From GCA-2733415 sp964608925 (lineage in GTDB: Bacteria; Bacteroidota; Bacteroidia; Flavobacteriales; Flavobacteriaceae), in assembly GCA_964608925.1 (NCBI GenBank), contig CAZSQD010000062.1, positions 1-11,262 on the forward strand: DNA of 11,262 nucleotides, in the 5' to 3' direction. The translations under genes and the position numbers were made by a program. This document shows, piece after piece, positions 1-5,873 of the stretch (its first letter is position 1; each line of letters begins with the position of its first letter). The notes beneath the pieces are model-generated. The model saw only the letters and a program-made list of their open reading frames with translations, did not search any database and had not been told where the DNA came from.

Positions 1-212
1 AAAATATTTTTTTTTGTACTTTTTGAAAGTTTCAAAATGTACGAACCTGTGGATACAACGTTAAGCTACATATGTGCGTAGGCCTTCGTACAATCAAATC
101 GAACACTCAAATTTCCCGGTCCCGTTGACTTCTTTTCTTCTTTCTGGCTCCTACGCCCACACATTCCGTTCCCCATTTATCATTTATGGCCTCGGAAAGC
201 TAAAAAAATTAA
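1..212. other. non-coding segment of unknown origin upstream of a truncated regulator
   Basis: No open frame of useful length is present, and both stop-containing codons just before 213 (TAA at 201 and 210) show that the regulator frame does not extend into it. The base composition is richer in C than the following genes. Two structures are visible. One is an imperfect dyad at about 16-42, with arms gtactttttgaaa and tttcaaaatgtac (one mismatch, one central base). The other is a distant inverted pair, gcgtagg at 76-82 with cctacgc at 150-156. It could be a chromosomal repeat, the end of an inserted element, or an assembly join. I cannot tell which. Confidence 0.4.
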
Positions 213-698
213 TTGTCAAATCGCGATTTTCAAATTATATTTATTACAGGTAAATCCGAGTATGCCTTAAAAGCATTTGATTATGATGCTACTGATTATT
301 TACACAAACCTATTACACCTAAACGTTTTAAAACTGCTGTAAATAAAGCATTAGAATATCATAAACTAAAGTACGAAGGCAATCAAGATGATTATGTTTT
401 TGTAAAAAGTAATTTAAAGAAAATTAAAATTAACATCCATACTATTCTATGGATTGAAGCTCTAGGCGACTATATTAAAATTGTAACTACTAATGAACCC
501 GTTATTGTATTGTCTACAATGAAGGCGTTTAGTGAAAAATTATCAGCGTTTTCTTTTCTACGCACGCATAAGTCCTACATTGTTAATTTAACTAAAGTAA
601 TACAGTTTAATAATAAAACAATTGAAATTAATGATCAGCAACTTCCTTTAAGTAGAAATAAAAAAACAATATTAGCTGAAGCATTAAGCAACCTTTAA
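213..698 (+). CDS. LytTR-family response regulator, N-terminally truncated
   Basis: The protein of 161 residues from a TTG codon has two parts. Residues 1-48 are only the last third of a CheY-like receiver domain: the threonine in FITGKSEYA and the lysine of LHKPI are the conserved switch and lysine positions. The acidic pocket and the phosphorylated aspartate, which should lie about 50-70 residues further upstream, are absent. Residues 60-158 form a full LytTR DNA-binding domain (DYVFVKS, ILWIEALGDYIKI, FLRTHKSYIVNL, LPLSRN). Intact members are about 230-250 residues and act with LytS/YehU-type membrane histidine kinases as transcription regulators. Two in-frame stops lie directly upstream, so the homology ends where the unrelated 1-212 segment begins. 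It is either a gene remnant or the product of an assembly join; the TTG start is only the first available codon. Its stop overlaps the stop of the convergent priA. Confidence 0.75.
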   Translation: MSNRDFQIIFITGKSEYALKAFDYDATDYLHKPITPKRFKTAVNKALEYHKLKYEGNQDDYVFVKSNLKKIKINIHTILWIEALGDYIKIVTTNEPVIVLSTMKAFSEKLSAFSFLRTHKSYIVNLTKVIQFNNKTIEINDQQLPLSRNKKTILAEALSNL

Positions 699-3151
699 TA
701 AGGATCTACATTTACAATTACTTTTATAGGTCTAAATACCGCAACTGACATAAAGCTATTTTTAATTTTTAAAATAGCTTTTTTTGTTTTTGAAACCGAT
801 TGTTTTTCAGGCACTTTTAATATCACATGCTTTAAATATTCATTACGCACTCTAGATACTGGTGGAAACTCTGGTCCCAGTACATTTTTATCAAAATAAT
901 TACGCAATGATTTTGAAAACCAATCTGCTCCCTCATTTACCTTATTATAATCTCGGTGCTTAAACGTTATTTTTATAATTTTATGATTGGGCGGATATTT
1001 ATAAACTTTCCGTTCCGTTAATTGCTCTTGATACATACTTACATAATCATGCATAGAGACTTGTTGTAAAATTTTATGAAAAGGGTTATAGGTTTGAATG
1101 AGCACTTTTCCTGTTTTTTTAAAACGTCCTGCTCTACCAGATACTTGTGATAACAACTGAAAAGCACGCTCATGCGCTCTAAAATCAGGGAAATTTAGCA
1201 TACTATCAGCACTTAACACTCCTACTAAACTTACATTTTTAAAATCTAACCCTTTTGTTAGCATTTGCGTACCCACTAAAACATCAATTTCTTGTTGCTC
1301 AAAAGCTGTAATTATTTTTTGATACCCATATTTTCCACGTGTGGTATCCAAATCCATCCGTCCAATTTTATAATTAGGAAATAAGGCTGCTAGTTCTTTT
1401 TCTATTTGTTCTGTTCCAAAACCTTTTGTATTCAATTCATTACTTCCGCAAGACAAACACGCATGTTGCATTGCTATATTATAGCTACAATAATGACAAC
1501 GTAATTGGTTTTTATATTGATGATAGGTTAAACTCACATCACAATTAGGACATTGTGTTGATTCTCCACAAGTATTACATTCTAATATAGGCGAATACCC
1601 TCTTCTATTCTGAAATAAAATAATCTGTTCCTTATTTTCTAATGCTTCCTCAATAGCTCTTAATAAAACATCTGAGAAATGACCCGTCATTTTTTTTCGT
1701 TTGTATTTATCCTTTAAATCAACTAACTCAACACTTGGCATTTGCACATTATTATGTCTTCGCAAAATTTCAACCAATCCATATTTACCGTATTGTGCAT
1801 TAAAATAACTTTCTATACTTGGTGTGGCACTACCCAATACAATATTAGCTTTAAATTGTTTCGCTAACACCACCGCTGCATCTCTTGCGTGGTAACGCGG
1901 TGCAGGATCAAATTGTTTAAAAGACTGCTCATGCTCCTCATCAACCACTACTAAACCTAAATTGGTAAACGGTAAAAATATAGCCGATCTTGCACCTATT
2001 ATTAATTGTGCTTTATTATTGTTTTCTAATACTTTATTCCAAGATTCTACCCGCTCATTCATTGCATATTTGGAATGAAACACTACAATTTTATCTCCAA
2101 AATAAACTTTTAATCGCGCTATGAGTTGTGTGGTTAGCGCAATTTCTGGTAACAAATACAATACTTGTTTGTTTTGCAAAAATACTTCTTCTATTAATTT
2201 TACATAAATTTCCGTTTTACCAGAAGCTGTAACACCACGCAATAAACACACCTTGTTTTGATCAAAAACAGTTTTAACTTCGGATAATGCTTGCTCCTGA
2301 TGTTCATTTAATTGCTTAGAAGATTCTGTTTCATTTAAAAACTGATTTCTATAGGTTTGAATGTAATAAATTTCAAAAATACCTTTATCCACCAATGCTT
2401 TTAGTACTGCAGACGAAATATCACCTTTTACTAATAATTCCTTTGCTTTTATAGGCAAATCATTTCCTGTATGTATAGAAAAATAAGCAAGTATTGCTGC
2501 TTGCTGCTTTTTTGCTCTTGAAACTATTTCTAATAATTCTTGTAAACCTAAATCTCCTTGATATTGCTGTGTAAGCCTAATGTATTTTACAAGTTTAGGT
2601 TTGTATTGTTCATAAATTTCTTCTCGTAATTGAATGTATTTTTTAGCCAACAAACTTTTTACAGGTTTGAGTACATTTTTTTTGTTGATAATTTTAGATA
2701 CTTCAGATATTTTTAAAGCTGATTGATTTTCCAATGCTTCTAATATAAGATATTCATCATCCGTTAGCACCGTATCTTCATTTGCACTTTGTAAGGTTTT
2801 AGAAATTAAAGTTTCACTTTCTAATAAAAAAGCACCAGGTAAAGCTGCACGCATAACATCACCTAAGCCACATAAATAATAGTCTGATATCCATTGCCAA
2901 AATTTAATTTGTGTGGGTTTTACCAAAGCAAATTCGTCTAGAATTTGATGAATTTCTTTTGCTTTATACGTACTTGGCTCTGCTTGATGTATGGTGTGTA
3001 CTATTGCGGTATATATTTTACTTTTACCAAAAGGTACGGCTACACGCATACCTACTTTTAAAAATTTTGCTTCTTCAAAGTTAATACTATACGTAAATAG
3101 TTTTACCAGCGGTATGGGTAGTATGACGTCTATAAAATATTGCACATACAA
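695..3151 (-). CDS. priA: primosomal protein N' (replication restart helicase PriA)
   Basis: PriA is a 3'-to-5' superfamily 2 DNA helicase that recognises stalled forks and D-loops and directs reloading of the replicative helicase. The 818-residue frame is full length. It has the N-terminal 3'-end-binding domain (about 1-105), a linker and winged-helix part (about 130-270) and helicase motifs: Walker A GVTASGKT at 306-313, DEEH at 404-407, SAT at 441-443, motif V around LVGTQMLTKGLDF (625-637) and motif VI QVSGRAGR at 669-676. Four CxxC-type pairs (Cys 525/528, 534/537, 552/555, 565/568) make the two zinc sites. No ATG lies near the start: the options are TTG at 3151 or GTG at 3145. The GTG gives MQYFIDVILPIP, which fits the usual flavobacterial N-terminus better. 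It is a host housekeeping gene, convergent with the truncated LytTR gene, and lies just outside the prophage. Confidence 0.97.
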   Translation of the reverse strand: MYVQYFIDVILPIPLVKLFTYSINFEEAKFLKVGMRVAVPFGKSKIYTAIVHTIHQAEPSTYKAKEIHQILDEFALVKPTQIKFWQWISDYYLCGLGDVMRAALPGAFLLESETLISKTLQSANEDTVLTDDEYLILEALENQSALKISEVSKIINKKNVLKPVKSLLAKKYIQLREEIYEQYKPKLVKYIRLTQQYQGDLGLQELLEIVSRAKKQQAAILAYFSIHTGNDLPIKAKELLVKGDISSAVLKALVDKGIFEIYYIQTYRNQFLNETESSKQLNEHQEQALSEVKTVFDQNKVCLLRGVTASGKTEIYVKLIEEVFLQNKQVLYLLPEIALTTQLIARLKVYFGDKIVVFHSKYAMNERVESWNKVLENNNKAQLIIGARSAIFLPFTNLGLVVVDEEHEQSFKQFDPAPRYHARDAAVVLAKQFKANIVLGSATPSIESYFNAQYGKYGLVEILRRHNNVQMPSVELVDLKDKYKRKKMTGHFSDVLLRAIEEALENKEQIILFQNRRGYSPILECNTCGESTQCPNCDVSLTYHQYKNQLRCHYCSYNIAMQHACLSCGSNELNTKGFGTEQIEKELAALFPNYKIGRMDLDTTRGKYGYQKIITAFEQQEIDVLVGTQMLTKGLDFKNVSLVGVLSADSMLNFPDFRAHERAFQLLSQVSGRAGRFKKTGKVLIQTYNPFHKILQQVSMHDYVSMYQEQLTERKVYKYPPNHKIIKITFKHRDYNKVNEGADWFSKSLRNYFDKNVLGPEFPPVSRVRNEYLKHVILKVPEKQSVSKTKKAILKIKNSFMSVAVFRPIKVIVNVDPY

Positions 3152-3156
3152 ATATA
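3149..3156 (-). promoter_or_regulatory. possible -7 box (TATATTTG) of priA overlapping its start region
   Basis: Read on the minus strand, this octamer matches the Bacteroidota TAnnTTTG consensus exactly, and its last three bases are the TTG codon at 3151. A transcript from it would begin at about the GTG at 3145, making a leaderless or nearly leaderless mRNA. No clear TTG element is found 19-23 bases upstream, so this may be a chance match in AT-rich DNA. Confidence 0.3.
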
Positions 3157-3174
3157 GATATTAGATATTGAAAA

Positions 3175-3198
3175 ATTAAAGGATTAAAGGATTAAAAA
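3175..3198. repeat. three tandem 8-base repeats (ATTAAAGG)
   Basis: Two exact copies of ATTAAAGG are followed by a third copy with two mismatches (ATTAAAAA), in the intergenic DNA upstream of priA. This is probably a simple slippage repeat, with no recognised function. Confidence 0.6.
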
Positions 3199-3267
3199 TT
3201 GTATAAAAAGCACAACATAAGTTACTACTCATTACTTTCCTAGTTTTAAAAATCTATAGTTCCGTAT

Positions 3268-3468
3268 GTGTTTGCGTTAGGTAGTAAATGGATATCCTTT
3301 TTTAAGGTTTATGATGGCTTTGTGCGGCTTAAAAAGCGATCCGATAGCAATCCGATTTATGAGCTCTTTTACTACACATACAAAACTCATAAAACTAAAA
3401 AAGATAGGAATTGGATACCGTTTAAACGCCCAAATAAACTTTCGCTACCCAAGAGTGAAAGGTATTAA
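3268..3468 (+). CDS. doubtful small ORF, unknown
   Basis: A 66-residue frame opens with GTG and ends at TAA. The product is basic and aromatic (for example KWISFFKVYDGF and RNWIPFKRPNK), with no domain I recognise. The composition is plausible for coding sequence, but other frames over the same stretch are also open, and no ribosome site or promoter was found. It could be a gene remnant at the host-phage boundary or a chance frame. A CGTTAGGTAGT motif near its start (3275-3285) resembles the tandem repeats at 4068. Confidence 0.2.
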   Translation: MFALGSKWISFFKVYDGFVRLKKRSDSNPIYELFYYTYKTHKTKKDRNWIPFKRPNKLSLPKSERY

Positions 3469-3540
3469 CCCTTATTTTATTAAGTTTCAATATAAAACAT
3501 CTAGGAAATAGACTTATTGGGCTATCGCCTCGTGAGATAA

Positions 3541-3577
3541 ACAAAAAAAAAAGACTGCCTTTTAAAAGACAGTCTTA
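3541..3577 (-). terminator. intrinsic terminator, leftward (palindrome plus T10)
   Basis: Bases 3551-3576 form a near-perfect palindrome, AAGACTG-C-CTTTTAAAAG-A-CAGTCTT, with one mismatch. On the minus strand it is followed by ten T residues, the arrangement of a rho-independent terminator for leftward transcripts. On the plus strand only a weak T/A run follows. No gene reading leftward ends here: the nearest is the repressor, which has its own terminators 600 bases earlier. Confidence 0.7.
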
Positions 3578-3723
3578 TATAACCCACAATATGAAAGATA
3601 CAGACTTTAAAGCGTATTAATAGTAATTTGCCGTTCGTTTATGTTCATTATATGTTAATTATTTGAGCCTAAAGATTAGTAACATATTAATATTTTTGCC
3701 TAAAAAGTTAATTATATTTTAAT

Positions 3724-3776
3724 TTAAAAACCGCCACACAACCAATAATAACGGACTGTATGGCGGTTTCTTTGTT
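3724..3776. terminator. bidirectional terminator-like hairpin
   Basis: The arms aaaccgcca (3728-3736) and tggcggttt (3761-3769) pair perfectly, extended by aca/tgt (3738-3740 with 3757-3759) across one mismatch, with a loop of about 16 bases. A T-rich tail follows on the plus strand (cTTTgTTTT) and a TTTTTAAATT run on the minus strand. It could end transcripts in either direction or mark the edge of an element. Confidence 0.6.
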
Positions 3777-3917
3777 TTGATAACAACTAACACCGCAAAC
3801 AAATTTTAGCCGTTTACCGCTTAAATTAACAAACTCACATTTTAAAAGTTACCCTAAAAAAGCTAAAAACCTTTAAAAAGTACAAAGTAAGCCGTTTTTG
3901 CCGTAAGCAATAAATAC

Positions 3918-3951
3918 ACCCCCTAACCCCCTTTAGGGTGGTTTGGGGGGT
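3918..3951. repeat. REP-like GC-rich hairpin
   Basis: The arms ACCCCCTAACCCCC (3918-3931) and GGGTGGTTTGGGGGGT (3936-3951) pair over about 12 positions with one bulge and one mismatch around a short loop. Hairpins of the type CCCCTAACCCCC...GGGGG recur between genes in many flavobacterial genomes as I recall them. It stands out from the surrounding AT-rich DNA. Copies elsewhere in the genome would confirm that it is a dispersed repeat. Confidence 0.55.
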
Positions 3952-4067
3952 AAATAAAAAACCCACACCCTCCCAACAAAACCAACCCATACAATACCAT
4001 TTAAACAATATTACAACAACCCTTAAACATACACCATGCGTTATACCCAAAAACACCCTTATTTTAC

Positions 4068-4103
4068 GTTAGGTTGTCAGTTAGGTACTCATTTAGGTTC
4101 TCA
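4068..4103 (+). repeat. three tandem 12-base repeats, candidate protein-binding array
   Basis: The copies are GTTAGGTTGTCA (4068-4079), GTTAGGTACTCA (4080-4091) and TTTAGGTTCTCA (4092-4103), with the shared pattern KTTAGGTNNTCA. A period of 12 bases without gaps is close to one helical turn, so bound proteins would sit on nearly the same face. The array lies about 210 bases outward of the repressor stop, where Mu-type phages keep transposase end sites. Binding by the transposase is inference only. Confidence 0.6.
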
Positions 4104-4121
4104 ATAAATCACTAAAAACAA

Positions 4122-4155
4122 CCTCTATAATGTAGGTGTAAGTACATTAAAGGGG
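4122..4155. repeat. imperfect inverted repeat, 13-base arms
   Basis: CCTCTATAATGTA (4122-4134) pairs with TACATTAAAGGGG (4143-4155) at 11 of 13 positions, including seven perfect inner pairs, around an 8-base spacer. No T-run follows that would make it an obvious terminator. It may be a binding site for a dimeric protein, or RNA structure. Confidence 0.5.
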
Positions 4156-4167
4156 TATATAATGCAC

Positions 4168-4192
4168 AAAAAACACGCTATAAGTATAGCGT
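4168..4192 (-). terminator. leftward intrinsic terminator behind the repressor gene
   Basis: ACGCTATA (4175-4182) and TATAGCGT (4185-4192) are perfect inverted arms two bases apart; as RNA the outer six pairs close a 6-base loop. On the minus strand a GTTTTTTG tail follows immediately (4167-4174). The position, about 120 bases downstream of the repressor stop, fits the end of the repressor transcript. Confidence 0.65.
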
Positions 4193-4200
4193 AACGACAT

Positions 4201-4224
4201 AAAAAAACGCTTTAAAAAAGTGTT
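4201..4224 (-). terminator. second, weaker leftward terminator behind the repressor gene
   Basis: Reading the minus strand, AACACTTT and AAAGCGTT pair at seven of eight positions around TTT, followed by a run of T residues. It is the first such structure met by transcription leaving the repressor gene, with a stronger hairpin 10 bases further on. Confidence 0.45.
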
Positions 4225-4310
4225 AAGGTGTTGATTTTGTGCAAAATAACCCTGTTTTAGTGTGTTTTACCTCTACACACACGCAAACAGACCTGTACGT
4301 TACCGTATTT

Positions 4311-4979
4311 TTATACAATACTGTTTACACGTATAGATGCTTTTACAATAGCCAATTGTTTAATGCTGGATAATTTAAAATCTTTAGGTTCGTGGTGTTG
4401 GTTGGCACTTACTAAACGGATATATCCTTTTTTGTCTGATTTGTGTATGTATTTAACAAAAAAGAACTCATCACCGTCATCATTCAAATAGATCAAATAC
4501 ATTTCGCCCCAAATAATGTTGGTCATATTTTGCACTTCCCTATACATAACAATATCCCCACTTTTTAAAAGCGGGTACATACTATCACCAGTTATATGTA
4601 TGGCACCATCACATTTTGGAAGGTTAGGGATGCTTATGTGATCCAACGGAACACTTGCTTTAGTTTCGCTAAAAATTTCTAATACACTTGCAGTAGCAGT
4701 CAAATCATATAACGGTACGTGTTGATTTTCGTGCTTGTTATCGGTGTGTAAACTAAAATCTTTTACATTTTCATCTCGCAACATAGATCCTTTTCCTGTT
4801 AATAGCCAATCTAAAGATATGTTAGAGTATTTCTCTACTATTTTATCTATTTTATCCAACCCTATGCTTTTTGAAATACTATTCACATACCCATTAGATA
4901 CATCTATAGACTTTTCAAAGGATGAAATTGTCATTTTTTGATATTCTGCAAATTCTTTTAACCTATTTTTTACACTCAT
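4311..4979 (-). CDS. phage repressor, XRE-type HTH plus S24/LexA-like domain
   Basis: The 222-residue protein is a CI-like lysogeny regulator that should hold the rightward early promoter silent. Residues about 5-60 form a helix-turn-helix domain ending in the typical ISLDWLLTGKG. Residues about 88-215 form the S24 self-cleavage/dimerisation domain, with the catalytic serine in GDSM (Ser133) and the catalytic lysine in FFVKYI (Lys176). The usual Ala-Gly cleavage bond should lie in VPLYDLTATAS; here the best match is Ala97-Ser98, so cleavage efficiency may differ. It is transcribed divergently from the early operon across a 128-base control region. The ATG at 4979 gives the standard N-terminus of this family. 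Host SOS (RecA filament) control is known for relatives and is inferred here. Confidence 0.85.
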   Translation of the reverse strand: MSVKNRLKEFAEYQKMTISSFEKSIDVSNGYVNSISKSIGLDKIDKIVEKYSNISLDWLLTGKGSMLRDENVKDFSLHTDNKHENQHVPLYDLTATASVLEIFSETKASVPLDHISIPNLPKCDGAIHITGDSMYPLLKSGDIVMYREVQNMTNIIWGEMYLIYLNDDGDEFFFVKYIHKSDKKGYIRLVSANQHHEPKDFKLSSIKQLAIVKASIRVNSIV

Positions 4980-5008
4980 AATCAGTTCATTATAAAATAA
5001 ATAGATTT

Positions 5009-5054
5009 TTTCTCTAAATTATTTGTTTAATTAGAGAAATACTCTATATATTTG
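5009..5054 (+). promoter_or_regulatory. early promoter with overlapping palindromic operator
   Basis: TATATTTG at 5047-5054 is an exact Bacteroidota -7 box, and TTTG at 5022-5025 sits 21 bases upstream as the -33 element. Perfect 9-base inverted arms TTTCTCTAA (5009-5017) and TTAGAGAAA (5031-5039) flank the -33 element, which lies at the exact centre (5024) of the palindrome. A further CTCT half-site (5042-5045) lies between operator and -7 box. A bound repressor dimer would therefore cover the polymerase contact. The operator also sits 30 bases from the repressor start, so it may control that gene too. Confidence 0.7.
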
Positions 5055-5060
5055 CATTAG

Positions 5061-5075
5061 CGTTAATCAATAACG
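5061..5075. promoter_or_regulatory. small dyad between early promoter and first gene
   Basis: CGTTA (5061-5065) and TAACG (5071-5075) are perfect inverted arms around ATCAA. They lie in the expected early leader just after the -7 box, a position where a Ner/Cro-like protein could bind. The arms are short, so chance is possible. Confidence 0.3.
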
Positions 5076-5107
5076 ATTATCAAATGTAAATATATAAAAT
5101 AATAACA

Positions 5108-5296
5108 ATGCAAGCCATCAACATCGCCCAAAAGCATCATCAAATTTTAAAAAAGGAGTTCTCTAATACTTCACGTACAACTATACAAATGTCGCTAAAG
5201 TATTATAACAATAGTGAGTTAGCACAACAAATACGCAAACGTGCTTTGGAACTTTTAGCAAAAGAAATAACTGAAAACAAAAACTTAAATCAATAA
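5108..5296 (+). CDS. small HTH protein, Cro/Ner-like position
   Basis: This is the first gene of the early operon (62 residues), starting 54 bases after the -7 box. Residues about 12-50 read as a compact helical DNA-binding unit: ILKKEFSNTSRTTIQMSL, then YYNNSELAQQIRKRALELL. This pattern (a TSRTT-type turn followed by a helix with IRKRAL) recurs in small regulators of Bacteroidota prophages as I recall them. Its place between repressor and transposase is that of Mu Ner, which represses the early and repressor promoters. DNA binding is therefore likely; the target is inferred. The next gene starts two bases after its stop. Confidence 0.55.
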   Translation: MQAINIAQKHHQILKKEFSNTSRTTIQMSLKYYNNSELAQQIRKRALELLAKEITENKNLNQ

Positions 5297-5298
5297 TT

Positions 5299-5508
5299 AT
5301 GAAAAATTCACAAAAAGCAAAACAATTACTAACTGAATTAGCAAATAAGGCTAATCAGGCAATTGATGCAATAGATAATAACAAACCAAGCTGTGAAATT
5401 ACCACTCTTGCTATTGAAGATATAGACGAATTAACGGAGCAAATCTCGGCGACTATTTTCGGGAATAACCTCCTCCGTAGAAATAGATATCTTGACGTTA
5501 AACATTAG
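5299..5508 (+). CDS. small early phage protein, unknown
   Basis: The 69-residue product begins with a helical stretch (SQKAKQLLTELANKANQAID) and an acidic middle (IEDIDELTEQ), then ends in a basic tail (LLRRNRYLDVKH). No known domain is recognised. It is tightly coupled to the preceding HTH gene (2-base gap), so it is probably translated. Its last 78 bases overlap the 3' end of the leftward gene at 5431-5769, and that overlap encodes the basic tail, which may be a read-on into formerly antisense DNA. Confidence 0.5.
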   Translation: MKNSQKAKQLLTELANKANQAIDAIDNNKPSCEITTLAIEDIDELTEQISATIFGNNLLRRNRYLDVKH

Positions 5509-5769
5509 ATTATAATGCCAAATAAGGTTTTTTAGCATTTGACTAAAAACAATGATGTCAGGAGCATAAGCAGTTTGAATAAGCTGTATTTCTCTACTCA
5601 GCACATCTCCCTTATTTGCTGATTTAGTTTCTTTAACTGATTTCAATTGAAAAAACCAAGGGTCAATGGCTTTTTTTAATTGCTTTTTAAACTCAAGGCA
5701 AGTATCGTGGTTATCCGATTTAATAACTATCTGTAAATGTTGGTCAAACTGACCATTGTAAGAACTCAT
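5431..5769 (-). CDS. leftward orphan gene inside the early operon, unknown
   Basis: The 112-residue protein runs opposite to all surrounding phage early genes. It begins with a strand-like segment (HLQIVIKSDN), then a helix (CLEFKKQLKKAI), a central linker and a longer helical part (LSREIQLIQTAYAPDIIVF through QMLKNLIWHY), and closes with a strand-like KISIS. There is no signal peptide or membrane segment. The helix-then-edge-strand layout is loosely reminiscent of effector-associated adaptor domains, but this is shape only and I do not assign a family. An exact TATATTTG box lies 28 bases upstream, so it may be expressed independently, possibly in the lysogen. That would fit a cargo (moron) gene for immunity or host benefit; this is inference. 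Confidence 0.55.
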   Translation of the reverse strand: MSSYNGQFDQHLQIVIKSDNHDTCLEFKKQLKKAIDPWFFQLKSVKETKSANKGDVLSREIQLIQTAYAPDIIVFSQMLKNLIWHYNLMFNVKISISTEEVIPENSRRDLLR

Positions 5770-5788
5770 ATCACTATTATTTTTAAAG

Positions 5789-5805
5789 TTGAAAGTTCAA
5801 ATATA
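5789..5805 (-). promoter_or_regulatory. leftward promoter with small palindrome
   Basis: CAAATATA at 5798-5805 reads TATATTTG on the minus strand, an exact -7 box, 28 bases before the ATG at 5769. The palindrome TTGAA-AG-TTCAA (5789-5800) overlaps its downstream edge, where a regulator could block initiation. No clear TTG -33 element was found. Confidence 0.5.
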
Positions 5806-5808
5806 GTG

Positions 5809-5854
5809 AAAAATCCCGCCACGGCTTTTGTGTGGTTTCGACACCACAGCGGGA
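5809..5854 (-). terminator. two-part hairpin with leftward T-run, possible insulator
   Basis: The outer arms TCCCGC (5814-5819) and GCGGGA (5849-5854) pair perfectly, as do the inner arms TGTGGT (5831-5836) and ACCACA (5843-5848), with an 11-base one-sided bulge between them. On the minus strand TTTTT follows, as in an intrinsic terminator, placed just before the leftward promoter. On the plus strand it would fold in the leader of the transposase gene. It could insulate the leftward gene, or be a leader structure or a binding site. Confidence 0.45.
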
Positions 5855-5873
5855 ACAAATAAAACACAATCGC

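Larger units (their letters stand above)
3469..4310. other. structured non-coding region, expected to hold the phage left end
   Basis: No convincing gene is present. The only longer leftward frame, 3835-4056, runs through a GC-rich hairpin and is low in coding character. The region holds terminator-like hairpins, a REP-like hairpin, a triple tandem repeat and a long inverted repeat, listed separately. In Mu-type phages the transposase-binding end lies outward of the repressor gene, which here means this stretch. I could not identify the exact terminal bases or a target-site duplication. Confidence 0.5.

Noticed and set aside
3311..3511. 66-aa rightward ORF overlapping the doubtful ORF at 3268
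   Set aside because: It is an alternative frame of the same stretch with no coding support. At most one of the two can be real.
3808..3897. Two copies of AGCCGTTT 82 bases apart (3808, 3890) as transposase end sites
   Set aside because: The shared core is only eight bases and the flanks do not align well, so chance is likely in this low-complexity region.
3835..4056. 73-aa leftward ORF
   Set aside because: It runs through the GC-rich REP-like hairpin and a C-rich stretch, has a cysteine- and tryptophan-heavy unlikely composition, and has no promoter or start context.
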